DNA of 27,793 bases from a virus. The position numbers and the translations under genes are program-made. Positions 19,744 to 25,958 of the stretch are shown one piece after another (position 1 is the first letter of the stretch; each line of letters begins with the position of its first letter). The DNA lies in the IMG/VR virus record IMGVR_UViG_3300042934_000249, positions 1 through 27,793 of that record; one strand, 5' to 3'. The notes below the pieces were generated by a model. The model did not search any database, had not been told where the DNA came from, and saw only the letters and a list, made by a program, of their open reading frames with translations.

Positions 19744-20470
19744 CGTTTCCTCCGTAGTACTTGTAGAACTCAGCGGCGTTCTCATCGGCTCGAGCGAGCT
19801 TCGTCGCGCTAGGGACGCGCTCGTTGCGGAGCCAGTAACGCCACGCAGCAAGCCAGTCCTTCTTGGTCGCGGTTCGTCCCGCAGCCGCACGCCAGTAGTC
19901 CACGAACTGTTTCGTCGCCCGATCCACATCAATGGCCGGAACTTCCTTCGCCGCCCACTGCCTCATCTCGGCTTTCAGCACGAATGGATCAGGGATGCGG
20001 GTGGCCCGCTTTTGCGGGCTCTCTCTTCCGTTAGGAAGAGGGTCGGGAGGGGAAAGGGACTGGGATGGGGCAAGGGGAACTTCTGGCGAAGTTCCCGCTT
20101 CGTTCGGCGATTGTTCGCCCGAACCATCCGTCTCTTTGGGGACACCCTTCTTCGCCGCGCGAACCTTCTTCATCCGCTCCCGAGCGGCAAGTCTTTCCGC
20201 CTCCACCTCGGCTTTACTCGGCTGGTAGTCTGCCCAGTCGCGGAACTGCCACCCACCTTCAGCCGGTTCCCAGAGCCCTGCATCGTGTAGGTCTTGGGCT
20301 AGGGCAGGTGTGCCACCGAGGCGAGGGAGGGTCTTGGATGGCACGTACCCATCGGTGAGGTACTTGGCGCACCACGAGCCGGCGAGCGACCATAGCCCCA
20401 CAGCCGCTAGCGACAGGTCCATCACCTTCGGGTGCCCGTGGAACCCGTCATCTACCTTGAACCAAGGCAT
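19697..20470 (-). CDS. Replisome organizer / replication initiation protein
   Basis: This 257-aa protein begins MPWFKVDDGFHGHPKVMDLS, the typical N-terminal winged-helix domain of phage replication initiators (AVGLWSLAGSWCAKYLTDGYVPSKTLPRLGG, then LHDAGLWEPAEGGWQFRDWADYQPSKAEVEAER). A Ser/Pro-rich linker at about 110-150 leads to a C-terminal helical domain (RQWAAKEVPAIDVDRATKQFVDYWRAAAGRTATKKDWLAAWRYWLRNE), as in DnaT/gp38-like proteins. Such proteins bind and melt the origin, which is often inside the gene; the linker DNA is a place to look for repeats. It partners the following loader. Confidence 0.83.
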   Translation of the reverse strand: MPWFKVDDGFHGHPKVMDLSLAAVGLWSLAGSWCAKYLTDGYVPSKTLPRLGGTPALAQDLHDAGLWEPAEGGWQFRDWADYQPSKAEVEAERLAARERMKKVRAAKKGVPKETDGSGEQSPNEAGTSPEVPLAPSQSLSPPDPLPNGRESPQKRATRIPDPFVLKAEMRQWAAKEVPAIDVDRATKQFVDYWRAAAGRTATKKDWLAAWRYWLRNERVPSATKLARADENAAEFYKYYGGNDERAGSVPALDPGIS

Positions 20471-20864
20471 CCAGCACCACCCTCATCGCTCTCATAGCCG
20501 TGACCGGTTCGGCCTCGAAGCACTCTGTCCATCCACCGTGGTGCCGCAAGTACGGCACGGACTGTTCCTTCGACTTGAAGGCCGGCCGAGCCACAATCGC
20601 TAGCAGATCGTGGGAGTCACGCTCGAGATCAAGCGCGAATCGGGTCGGACTGCGCACGATCAAGTTCAAGTCGGCGCCCGCAGAGACGAACTGGCGCCAT
20701 CGAGTAGGGCGGGACGTTATTCCGACCTTGACTATCGACGTCGCCCAGTCAGCCGGCCAGGATACGAGATAGGTGTACAGCTCACCCCGCGGCAGAGCCT
20801 CCTGGTAGGGACGGAGCGATCCGTCGTTGGGGAACGTCATGTATAGACGCGCGTCACGTGGCAT
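20448..20864 (-). CDS. Possible GIY-YIG-type nuclease-fold protein
   Basis: ATG 20862-20864 has AGGGAGGG upstream and gives 138 aa. The segment GELYTYLVSWPADWATSIVKVGITSRPTRWRQFVSAG has the strand-strand-KVGIT-x-x-P-x-x-R pattern of GIY-YIG and T5orf172-like proteins, where the Arg follows KVGIT. The second strand reads LVSWP instead of a clear YIG, so this is a divergent member, if at all. A Glu in LERDSHDLLAIV could be the catalytic acid. The end overlaps the replisome gene by 23 bp. Confidence 0.5.
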   Translation of the reverse strand: MPRDARLYMTFPNDGSLRPYQEALPRGELYTYLVSWPADWATSIVKVGITSRPTRWRQFVSAGADLNLIVRSPTRFALDLERDSHDLLAIVARPAFKSKEQSVPYLRHHGGWTECFEAEPVTAMRAMRVVLDALVQGR

Positions 20865-20872
20865 GACCCTCC

Positions 20873-21226
20873 CTAGTCGTCTGTTGCGGCGGGGAACGTC
20901 ACGGTAGGGCTGTTCGCCACCCACTCCGCGTGGCGGGCGGCGAATTCCTCTTCGGTCTCGTCCCACACGCGTTCCCCGTACGGGGTCGTGAAGAACGCGC
21001 CACCGTCACGGTCATAATCGAGGTAGCCCTTCGCTTCACCCTCGGCAACGATCGCGTTGTACCGGAGTTTGAAGTCCTCGAACTGGCGAAGCTGCGCTTC
21101 CGTGAGTGGCAGGAGGTGGCCCTTGCGGACGGGGCCGAACATGCTCTCGATGTAGGCCGACTGCTGGGCCCAGGTGTCCGCGAGTTTCTTCGTCCACACG
21201 TCCGGGAGGAAGTTGGGTTGTGCCAT
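20873..21226 (-). CDS. Hypothetical protein, 117 aa
   Basis: ATG 21224-21226 is preceded by AGGAGCAAGACCG. The protein has a helical N-terminal half (FLPDVWTKKLADTWAQQSAYIESMFGPVRKG, LTEAQLRQFEDFKLRYNAIVAEGEAK) and a charged C-terminus (DYDRDGGAFFTTPYGERVWDETEEEF). No family is recognised. It stands between a small HTH-like gene and the GIY-YIG-like gene. Confidence 0.72.
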   Translation of the reverse strand: MAQPNFLPDVWTKKLADTWAQQSAYIESMFGPVRKGHLLPLTEAQLRQFEDFKLRYNAIVAEGEAKGYLDYDRDGGAFFTTPYGERVWDETEEEFAARHAEWVANSPTVTFPAATDD

Positions 21227-21237
21227 CGGTCTTGCTC

Positions 21238-21456
21238 CTAGTCGTCTTTTGCTGGGGTGACGGGGTAATGCAGTAACGCGAACCGGATCACGGCAAGGTC
21301 AACGGAACACACCTCGTTGATCTCTTCGACGGTCCATCCGTGTTGGATCCACAACGCGCGGATTGCGACGTCCCTTTGTGGGCGGGATGGGCCTCGCGCG
21401 TACTCGATGAGGGTTTCTACCCACATGTCGTCGCGCGAATATGACTCTGACGACAT
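21238..21456 (-). CDS. Hypothetical small protein, HTH-like, 72 aa
   Basis: ATG 21454-21456 with GGGAGG upstream. RDVAIRALWIQHGWTVEEINEVCSVDLAVIRFALLHYP has the spacing of a small helix-turn-helix (WTVEEI, four residues, DLAVIRFAL), so DNA binding is possible. The N-terminus is acidic and polar. No family is named. Confidence 0.65.
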   Translation of the reverse strand: MSSESYSRDDMWVETLIEYARGPSRPQRDVAIRALWIQHGWTVEEINEVCSVDLAVIRFALLHYPVTPAKDD

Positions 21457-21468
21457 AACTGGCCTCCC

Positions 21469-21858
21469 TCAGCGTTCGGTTTCGTGGGTGCGGGTGTTCT
21501 CGTCAACGAGGTAGTAGCGTTCCCCGTCCAGGTACTCGACAACGGTGTTCAGCGCCCGCGTCAGGGTCGCCTCGTTCGTCGCGGCCTTCTCAACCCGTAG
21601 CCCGCGTTCGATGAGGTCGAGGCGGACGATGGCGTGTGCGTCTTCCGCGGCGCCGTTGCAGGGTGTGCAGACCGCTACGAGGTTGGCTGGGTGGTTGAGT
21701 ACCCTCGACCCACCTGACCCACGGTTGGCCCTGTGGTGGGCTGTCTGCGCTTCCCCGAGGCAACCGGGAAGGGCGAGAAGACAGAAGCCGCCATCCCGGG
21801 AGATGACGGCTCGCTTCACAGCGACGGTGGGGTGTGGCGACCCGGTGCGTTTGTTCAC
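21469..21858 (-). CDS. HNH endonuclease
   Basis: GTG 21856-21858 overlaps the upstream stop (GTGA) and gives 129 aa beginning MNKRTGSPHPTVAVKRAVISRDGG. The HNH core is FCLLALPGCLGEAQTAHHRANRGSGG and later NHPANLVAVCTPCNGAAEDAHA, with Cys pairs C-x-x-C-type, the His-His pair and the Asn/His late motif. A C-terminal helical tail follows. It is unlike the two HNH_3 copies and the terminase-associated HNH. It may be a homing or recombination nuclease. ERF lies three genes upstream. Confidence 0.85.
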   Translation of the reverse strand: MNKRTGSPHPTVAVKRAVISRDGGFCLLALPGCLGEAQTAHHRANRGSGGSRVLNHPANLVAVCTPCNGAAEDAHAIVRLDLIERGLRVEKAATNEATLTRALNTVVEYLDGERYYLVDENTRTHETER

Positions 21859-22127
21859 AGCGGCAGGGTCCTGACGACCCGCTCGAACTGTGTCCATCCG
21901 AACCGGTGCCCGCAACCCGCACACGTGATGTAGTGCCCGTTCGCCACCATCCGCGCCTTGCCAACGCACGGGTCGCAGAGAAGGGAGGACTGACCACAGC
22001 AACGCATCACACACGACCACTCGGCGGTCTTGTCACAGCCCTGAGCGGACTGGCACCCCGGCTCCTCGTCGAGGATGGTTTCGTCGAGGATGATCGTGTC
22101 TACCCGGGGTGCGTCAAGAACAGTCAC
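21855..22127 (-). CDS. Hypothetical zinc-ribbon protein, 90 aa
   Basis: GTG 22125-22127 overlaps the upstream stop (GTGA) and is favoured over a GTG three codons earlier. After an acidic start, CQSAQGCDKTAEWSCVMRCCGQSSLLCDPC and ITCAGCGHRFGWTQFERV form two Cys-rich units, the second a clear zinc knuckle. Cys content is very high. No known family. Coupled to the HNH gene. Confidence 0.7.
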   Translation of the reverse strand: MTVLDAPRVDTIILDETILDEEPGCQSAQGCDKTAEWSCVMRCCGQSSLLCDPCVGKARMVANGHYITCAGCGHRFGWTQFERVVRTLPL

Positions 22128-22402
22128 GATGCCCACCGCTTCCAGGACGGGAACGTGGTCGTCGGCGGTGTTGTCGTTACCCCGTGGCGTTCCATGGCTT
22201 CACGGAGCCGTCGTGCACCCTCGGTGGATGCTTCGTGCACGGCGGTGTCCATCGCTTCCCACAGGAACGCGTAGAAGTGGATGAGTCCTTCACTGGGGTA
22301 GTCGCGTTCGTGCTGCGGTTCCCAGGTGTCGGTCCACTTGGTTTTCCATACCCCGTACATGCGGCATCCGCAGGGGCAGAGGCGAACGAATGGTCTGTTC
22401 AT
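22124..22402 (-). CDS. Hypothetical protein, 92 aa
   Basis: ATG 22400-22402 follows GAGGAG by five bases and overlaps the ERF stop as TGATG. An N-terminal L-C-P-C-G-C-R-M-Y-G motif suggests a metal site. A helical centre (LIHFYAFLWEAMDTAVHEASTEGARRLREAMERHG) follows. No family is recognised. It is directly downstream of the ERF gene and may act with it. Confidence 0.68.
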   Translation of the reverse strand: MNRPFVRLCPCGCRMYGVWKTKWTDTWEPQHERDYPSEGLIHFYAFLWEAMDTAVHEASTEGARRLREAMERHGVTTTPPTTTFPSWKRWAS

Positions 22403-23019
22403 CACGACTCCTCAGGGATTCCCGTTGTTGCCCAGTGGTCGGTGGCGGAGGGTCCGAGCTCGGCCCGCTTCGCAGCCAGAGCCGACTTCACACGGTCGAT
22501 ACCGTCGATGCCGAACGCCTTCGCCTTCGCCTCAATCTCGTCCAACCGTTCCGCGGTGGTTGCGGCGGTTACCGCTTGGATGGCGGCGGTGATCTTCTCC
22601 TGCGACTGCGCGGCCCGCTGTCGTGGCGCAGCGCCAGGCCCCTTCGACGCGGCGTTTCCGTCGTCGTCCTCGTCGGGTGTGATACCCGTCACGGCTGAGA
22701 GGCAGTAGCGGCGTCCGTAGGTGTGCCACGACCCGAGTTCCTGCGCCTTAGCGCCGTCCGGGAGGGGCCACACACCGTTGAGCGATTCGCCCGACACGTG
22801 CCGCAGTTCCCACCGCAGCACAGGCCCGTCTTCAGTGACGTCGGGCAGGCACACCCATGCGAGTCCGTGCTTCGCGAGCACCGGGAACACAGCCTTGGTG
22901 ACGTCGGGCAGGGTCGCGTACTTCGACTTGAACGCCGGGTTGGTGCCACCCTTGGACACATCAGGCAGTTCCGCCTGGAACGCGACGAGCGCCGCGGTGA
23001 GGCTCTTGTGGTCAGTCAT
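22402..23019 (-). CDS. erf: ERF-family single-strand annealing protein
   Basis: This 205-aa protein pairs complementary single strands in phage recombination. The ERF signature is clear: LVAFQAELPDVSKGGTNPAFKSKYATLPDVTKAVFPVLAKHGLAWVCLP, then LRWELRHVSGESL, QELGSWHTYGRRYCLSAVTGITPDEDDDGN. A linker and a C-terminal helical region (LDEIEAKAKAFGIDGIDRVKSALAAKRAEL) follow. GGAG lies five bases before ATG 23017-23019. Partners nearby are SSB and RusA, together a full annealing and junction-cutting set. No exonuclease of the lambda type is seen. Confidence 0.92.
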   Translation of the reverse strand: MTDHKSLTAALVAFQAELPDVSKGGTNPAFKSKYATLPDVTKAVFPVLAKHGLAWVCLPDVTEDGPVLRWELRHVSGESLNGVWPLPDGAKAQELGSWHTYGRRYCLSAVTGITPDEDDDGNAASKGPGAAPRQRAAQSQEKITAAIQAVTAATTAERLDEIEAKAKAFGIDGIDRVKSALAAKRAELGPSATDHWATTGIPEES

Positions 23020-23021
23020 GG

Positions 23022-23369
23022 CTACTCCGAAAAGTCGTAGAGGCAGTGGTCACAGACACGCGACTTGTCGATTACGACGCGCCCGTCACGGGGACAATCG
23101 GCGGTGATCTTCGGGTCTGCGGCGAACAGGGGGTGGAACACGGAACGGTCACCGCGGCGGAGTTCTTCGACAGCTTCCGCCTCAGTGAGCGTGTCCCACT
23201 CGGCGAGCCGGTTGAGTACCCATTCGGCGCCGGCCGTGAACGCTGTACGGACGGCGGGACCGTAGAACGCATACGTCTTGGTGGTCTTCCAGTCCTCGAA
23301 CGCCCACGCAATGTCGGGGTGTTTGAAGGTGCGGTCTACCTCGTCGGTGACCATCGCGTTCCAACTCAC
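23022..23369 (-). CDS. Hypothetical protein, 115 aa
   Basis: GTG 23367-23369 overlaps the upstream stop (GTGA). The protein starts MSWNAMVTDEVDRTFKHPD and is helical up to about residue 70 (AVRTAFTAGAEWVLNRLAE, LTEAEAVEELRRG). The end has CPRDGRVVIDKSRVCDHCLYDF, a zinc-knuckle-like tail. No family is named. Confidence 0.7.
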   Translation of the reverse strand: MSWNAMVTDEVDRTFKHPDIAWAFEDWKTTKTYAFYGPAVRTAFTAGAEWVLNRLAEWDTLTEAEAVEELRRGDRSVFHPLFAADPKITADCPRDGRVVIDKSRVCDHCLYDFSE

Positions 23370-23833
23370 TGGTCCCCCTCGGTGTGGGTGAAGTATTCGC
23401 GGAGTGCGTCAGTCGTCTCACGCGACAGGTGAATGTTGCGGTACGGGTCGTCCGGGTACTGGTAGGTGATGTAGGTGGGGGTTTCGATGACCGTCACCCC
23501 GTTGGACGCGAGAAATCTTCGGTTCACCGGGTCCGCTCCCTCTGTGAGCCGGGAGAGACGTGCGAGGACGCGCCGGGCGTGCTTGATGTGCTCGACCGTC
23601 GCACCGTGCGCGTAGGGCGACACGTCCCCCTTCCCGAGCCGGTGCGCCCAGTAGCCAGCCGGGTACTTGCCGCGACGGAACGCGAGGAGGATCGGGTTCG
23701 GCTCGTTGTGCTGGGTGTAAACCCGGGTGACGATGCTTCCGATGCTTTCGCCCTCACCATCGAGCACGGGGGCGACCGTGACAGACTGCCCGGGACGCCA
23801 CGGCAGGTCGCTGGATTTCCGGCTTGAGAACAT
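23366..23833 (-). CDS. Hypothetical protein, 155 aa
   Basis: ATG 23831-23833 shares TGATG with the small membrane protein gene upstream. The protein begins MFSSRKSSDLPWRPGQSVTVAPV and has a beta-rich N-terminal half (IVTRVYTQHNEPNPILLAFRRGKYPAGYW), a helical middle (ATVEHIKHARRVLARLSRL) and a last part (GVTVIETPTYITYQYPDDPY). No known domain is recognised. Confidence 0.68.
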   Translation of the reverse strand: MFSSRKSSDLPWRPGQSVTVAPVLDGEGESIGSIVTRVYTQHNEPNPILLAFRRGKYPAGYWAHRLGKGDVSPYAHGATVEHIKHARRVLARLSRLTEGADPVNRRFLASNGVTVIETPTYITYQYPDDPYRNIHLSRETTDALREYFTHTEGDQ

Positions 23834-23934
23834 CACAGGGTTACCTCCACGATGATTTGGATGATGACCACGGCGACGAACAGCCACCACAAGGTCACGA
23901 GAATGTTCGGGCCAATATCAACAGGACGGTTCAC
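23833..23934 (-). CDS. Small single-pass membrane protein, 33 aa
   Basis: GTG 23932-23934 overlaps the upstream stop (GTGA) and TGA 23833-23835 overlaps the next ATG. The peptide is a single hydrophobic helix, with ILVTLWWLFVAVVIIQIIVE as its core, preceded by a short polar start. Such micro-proteins may act in membrane anchoring, superinfection exclusion or lysis timing; no evidence favours one. Confidence 0.58.
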   Translation of the reverse strand: MNRPVDIGPNILVTLWWLFVAVVIIQIIVEVTL

Positions 23935-24068
23935 GACGACTCGACGTCCAGGATCAGTTCGCCGCCACCGTCCGGGCCGTCATCCCAGCACGCGGGACAC
24001 CAGATGCCGCGCTTCGTGCGCACGCCCCGGTATCCGCACACGTTGCAGGTTGCGTTCGCCTCGGGCAT
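23931..24068 (-). CDS. Small zinc-ribbon protein, 45 aa
   Basis: ATG 24066-24068 overlaps the stop of the coiled-coil gene. The sequence has T-C-N-V-C-G-Y-R-G then W-C-P-A-C-W-D-D-G, two intact CxxC pairs and an acidic tail (LILDVESS). It is a complete zinc ribbon of minimal size. Function unknown; it belongs to the same class of Cys-rich micro-proteins as the 36-aa protein at 18458-18568. Confidence 0.66.
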   Translation of the reverse strand: MPEANATCNVCGYRGVRTKRGIWCPACWDDGPDGGGELILDVESS

Positions 24069-24319
24069 CACTGGCTCCCGTCCGGTCGGTGTCCCCCGTC
24101 GTCTGCGATGGTCAACTCCCGCAACACCCGCTCCGTCAACGCAACCCGCGCAACCGTCGCGTCAAAGTGGCGTTGCGCGGTGTCACGGTTCGTGGTCGCA
24201 ACATGCAAGGCTGTCTCGGCACGTTCAACGTCGGTGTTGAACCGGGTGAGGTATCGGGCTGCTTCTTCCCGTTGTTCGATGGCTTGCGTGAGGAGTTCGT
24301 CAGCATCAGCAGCGTTCAT
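24068..24319 (-). CDS. Coiled-coil hypothetical protein, 83 aa
   Basis: ATG 24317-24319 overlaps the upstream stop (ATGA). Nearly the whole protein is one charged helix (LLTQAIEQREEAARYLTRFNT, ERAETALHVATTNRDTAQRHF, RVALTERVLRELT) with heptad-like spacing, so it probably forms a dimer. No functional motif. It follows the candidate oxygenase. Confidence 0.68.
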   Translation of the reverse strand: MNAADADELLTQAIEQREEAARYLTRFNTDVERAETALHVATTNRDTAQRHFDATVARVALTERVLRELTIADDGGHRPDGSQ

Positions 24320-24987
24320 GACGCGTCTCCGCCCGCTCGCGCAGGATCGTTCCGAACCGCCGTGCGCGAATGCATCGGCCAGTCGTAGTCGAACATGTAG
24401 TTGTGGCTGTTCCCGATGAGGTTGTAACGGGAGTTGGAGAACGACACCTTGAGGAAGGACCGTTCGCCGCCCGGCGCCGGAATCTCCGGGGAGGCATGGA
24501 TCACGTACGGGTCAAGGCGCATGATGAGGTTGTCCCCGTAGGTGACGACGGTCTCGGGTCGGATCTGCGACTCGAACTGGGCGATCGACACGAGATGGTC
24601 GGGGCTGACGTCGTCAAACTCCTGTTCCGCGAACAGTGTCGGGAATCGGTCAGTCCAGACGTAGTTGATGTCGTCCGTGCCGAATCCGTCTGCGTGCCAG
24701 CCTGGGCGATTGAGGGGGTTGCCGGGTGTCGCGTAGCCGCGTCGGGCCGTCAGGTAGACGTAGTCCCACTCGTTCCCGTAGACACGCTCCTCCCGGTTGA
24801 TTGCCTCCCAGACCATGTCGCGGGCGAAGGCGAGACGTTCGGGGAGGCGGACCGGGCGGAGCGGACTGTTCCTGAACCGCGGCATCCGGACGGGCAGGTA
24901 CATATAGTGCATGTACTCGTGGAAGTCAGGGTCGAAGTGCCCAACGAGTTCCGGGGCGGAACCGTACGTGCGCTGCGTAACAATCAT
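24316..24987 (-). CDS. Candidate 2-oxoglutarate/Fe(II)-dependent oxygenase
   Basis: No named phage family was recognised, but the residues fit the double-stranded beta-helix oxygenases. PGWHADGF gives the HxD pair (H98, D100), YVIHASPE gives the distal His (H164) and GERSFLKVSFS puts Arg176 twelve residues after it, where 2-oxoglutarate is bound in the family. VVTYGDNLIMRLDP before the distal His has the strand-turn pattern expected. Total length of 223 aa is normal for a minimal enzyme. The gene is coupled by ATGA to the membrane-protein gene behind the Dam methyltransferase, so a role in DNA or nucleotide hydroxylation is a reasonable guess. Protein or small-molecule hydroxylation cannot be excluded. 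Confidence 0.55.
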   Translation of the reverse strand: MIVTQRTYGSAPELVGHFDPDFHEYMHYMYLPVRMPRFRNSPLRPVRLPERLAFARDMVWEAINREERVYGNEWDYVYLTARRGYATPGNPLNRPGWHADGFGTDDINYVWTDRFPTLFAEQEFDDVSPDHLVSIAQFESQIRPETVVTYGDNLIMRLDPYVIHASPEIPAPGGERSFLKVSFSNSRYNLIGNSHNYMFDYDWPMHSRTAVRNDPARAGGDAS

Positions 24988-25148
24988 CGGTTTCTCCGGT
25001 TCGGTGAGAACAGCACGGTCAGTGCCGCGTGGGTTATGAGGGCTACGGTGAGCCCGCAGAGGATCGCTAGCCGGGCGATGTGGTTCCGTTCACGGCGCAT
25101 CCACGGGGGGCGACCGTTCACGTACGCCCACCGGTCACGACGACTCAT
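24984..25148 (-). CDS. Small membrane protein, 54 aa (or tail of a fused Dam ORF)
   Basis: ATG 25146-25148 overlaps the stop of the +1 frame of the Dam gene (ATGA), the coupling used throughout this genome. The peptide MSRRDRWAYVNGRPPWMRRERN has a basic N-terminus and then a membrane helix (IARLAILCGLTVALITHAA), a positive-inside arrangement, and ends in NRRNR. The same frame is open back to the Dam start at 25685, so as sequenced this could also be the C-terminus of a 233-aa fusion. The independent-gene reading is preferred because of the overlap and the Dam-like continuation in the other frame. Confidence 0.6.
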   Translation of the reverse strand: MSRRDRWAYVNGRPPWMRRERNHIARLAILCGLTVALITHAALTVLFSPNRRNR

Positions 25149-25685
25149 GGCCGAACCCACCTGCCCGTCACGAGGTCGAAATGTTCCGGCTCGCGCAGCT
25201 TCACGTAAGTGCCCGCAAGCGAGGTTGACGCGAGCGTCCGATCGGGCTCCGGCACCATAAGCGACCAGGACGGACGGCGCTCCACTATTGGCGTCCGCGC
25301 GCGTCCCGTCCGCATAGTGGAAGTGGAGTCGTCCGGCGAGGAATAGAACGCTCGTTGCTTTGCCCCACACCTCGCGAACGAATCCGGCAGTCTCGGTCCG
25401 CGCAAAGATGAGGGCGATACCGTCACCATGCTCCGCAAGCCGAGCAAGCCACTTCCACGCAGCGAACGAGTACGGGGGGTTCAGCCAGACGTGCCCGTCC
25501 CAGTCGGCGGATAGACCATCCTCCGGGAGCTCGATGTGACGCCCAGCAGTCGGCCACGGTCGTGGGGACGGTGCTGCGCACGGGTCAAGGTCGAACGGTC
25601 CCAGCTTCTCTACGAGGTCAGGCGGTGTGAGCCACGTGGTCGTCTTGGCTCGCGCGGACTGATGCGATCCCATCGCTCTGCTCAT
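25145..25685 (-). CDS. dam: DNA N6-adenine methyltransferase (Dam-like), apparent +1 frameshift
   Basis: The N-terminal 140 residues are a Dam-type enzyme: TTTWLTPPDLVEKLGPFDLDPCA, VWLNPPYS (the catalytic NPPY), ALIFARTETAGF and FLAGRLHFHYADG, then PSVLVAYG. After AYG the same frame turns into an Arg-rich stretch, while the +1 frame continues with PDRTLASTSLAGTYVKL and stops at 25145-25147. A one-base insertion near 25250-25262 (GGT-G-CCG) would explain this. The stop of the shifted frame overlaps the next gene by ATGA. Sequencing error, real mutation or programmed shifting cannot be told apart here. GGGGAG upstream of ATG 25683-25685 is a good ribosome site. Confidence 0.75.
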
Positions 25686-25709
25686 GGCTCTCCCCTTTTC
25701 GTTTGTGTG

Positions 25710-25753
25710 TTGTGGGGTTCGGTACCCTCAAATGGCCGACCCGAACCCCACAA
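25710..25753. terminator. 13-bp inverted repeat upstream of dam
   Basis: TTGTGGGGTTCGG (25710-25722) and CCGAACCCCACAA (25741-25753) are perfectly complementary around an 18-base loop. The hairpin fills the gap between the stop of the 66-aa gene (25758) and the dam ribosome site. No U run follows on the minus strand (CACACAAACG). It may be a stem-only terminator or an RNA control element for dam. Confidence 0.5.
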
Positions 25754-25757
25754 GCGG

Positions 25758-25958
25758 TTACGCGGCGATGCGTGCCGCGAGAACAGAACCCGGTGTGGAC
25801 TCCCCCGGGAAGGTGATGCCGGCGATGCGGTCGATGTTGTCGGCGTTCAGCACCGCCACGATCGCGTCGAGTTTCGGCGTCTTCGGGTGACGTGCCTGCA
25901 TGTCGCGCGCCTTGTCGAGTGCGCGGCGGACGATGGGGTTGTGGTCGGTCTTGTTCAT
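25758..25958 (-). CDS. Hypothetical protein, 66 aa
   Basis: ATG 25956-25958 has AAGGAGAGAGCA directly upstream, the strongest ribosome site in the window; longer frames are rejected. The peptide starts MNKTDHNPIVRRALDKARDMQARHPK and has an amphipathic helix, then LDAIVAVLNADNIDRIAGITFPGE. No family is recognised. It is isolated between a 436-bp gap upstream and a strong hairpin downstream, so it may be its own transcript and well expressed. Confidence 0.72.
   Translation of the reverse strand: MNKTDHNPIVRRALDKARDMQARHPKTPKLDAIVAVLNADNIDRIAGITFPGESTPGSVLAARIAA

Noticed and set aside
24180-24250. GTTCAAC...GTTGAAC inverted repeat as an operator
   Set aside because: It lies inside the coiled-coil gene, has no promoter nearby and is short enough to be chance.
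24370-25260. 296-codon open frame on the plus strand
   Set aside because: It mirrors the candidate oxygenase and Dam genes, with Val/Arg/Asp-heavy composition and no ribosome site.
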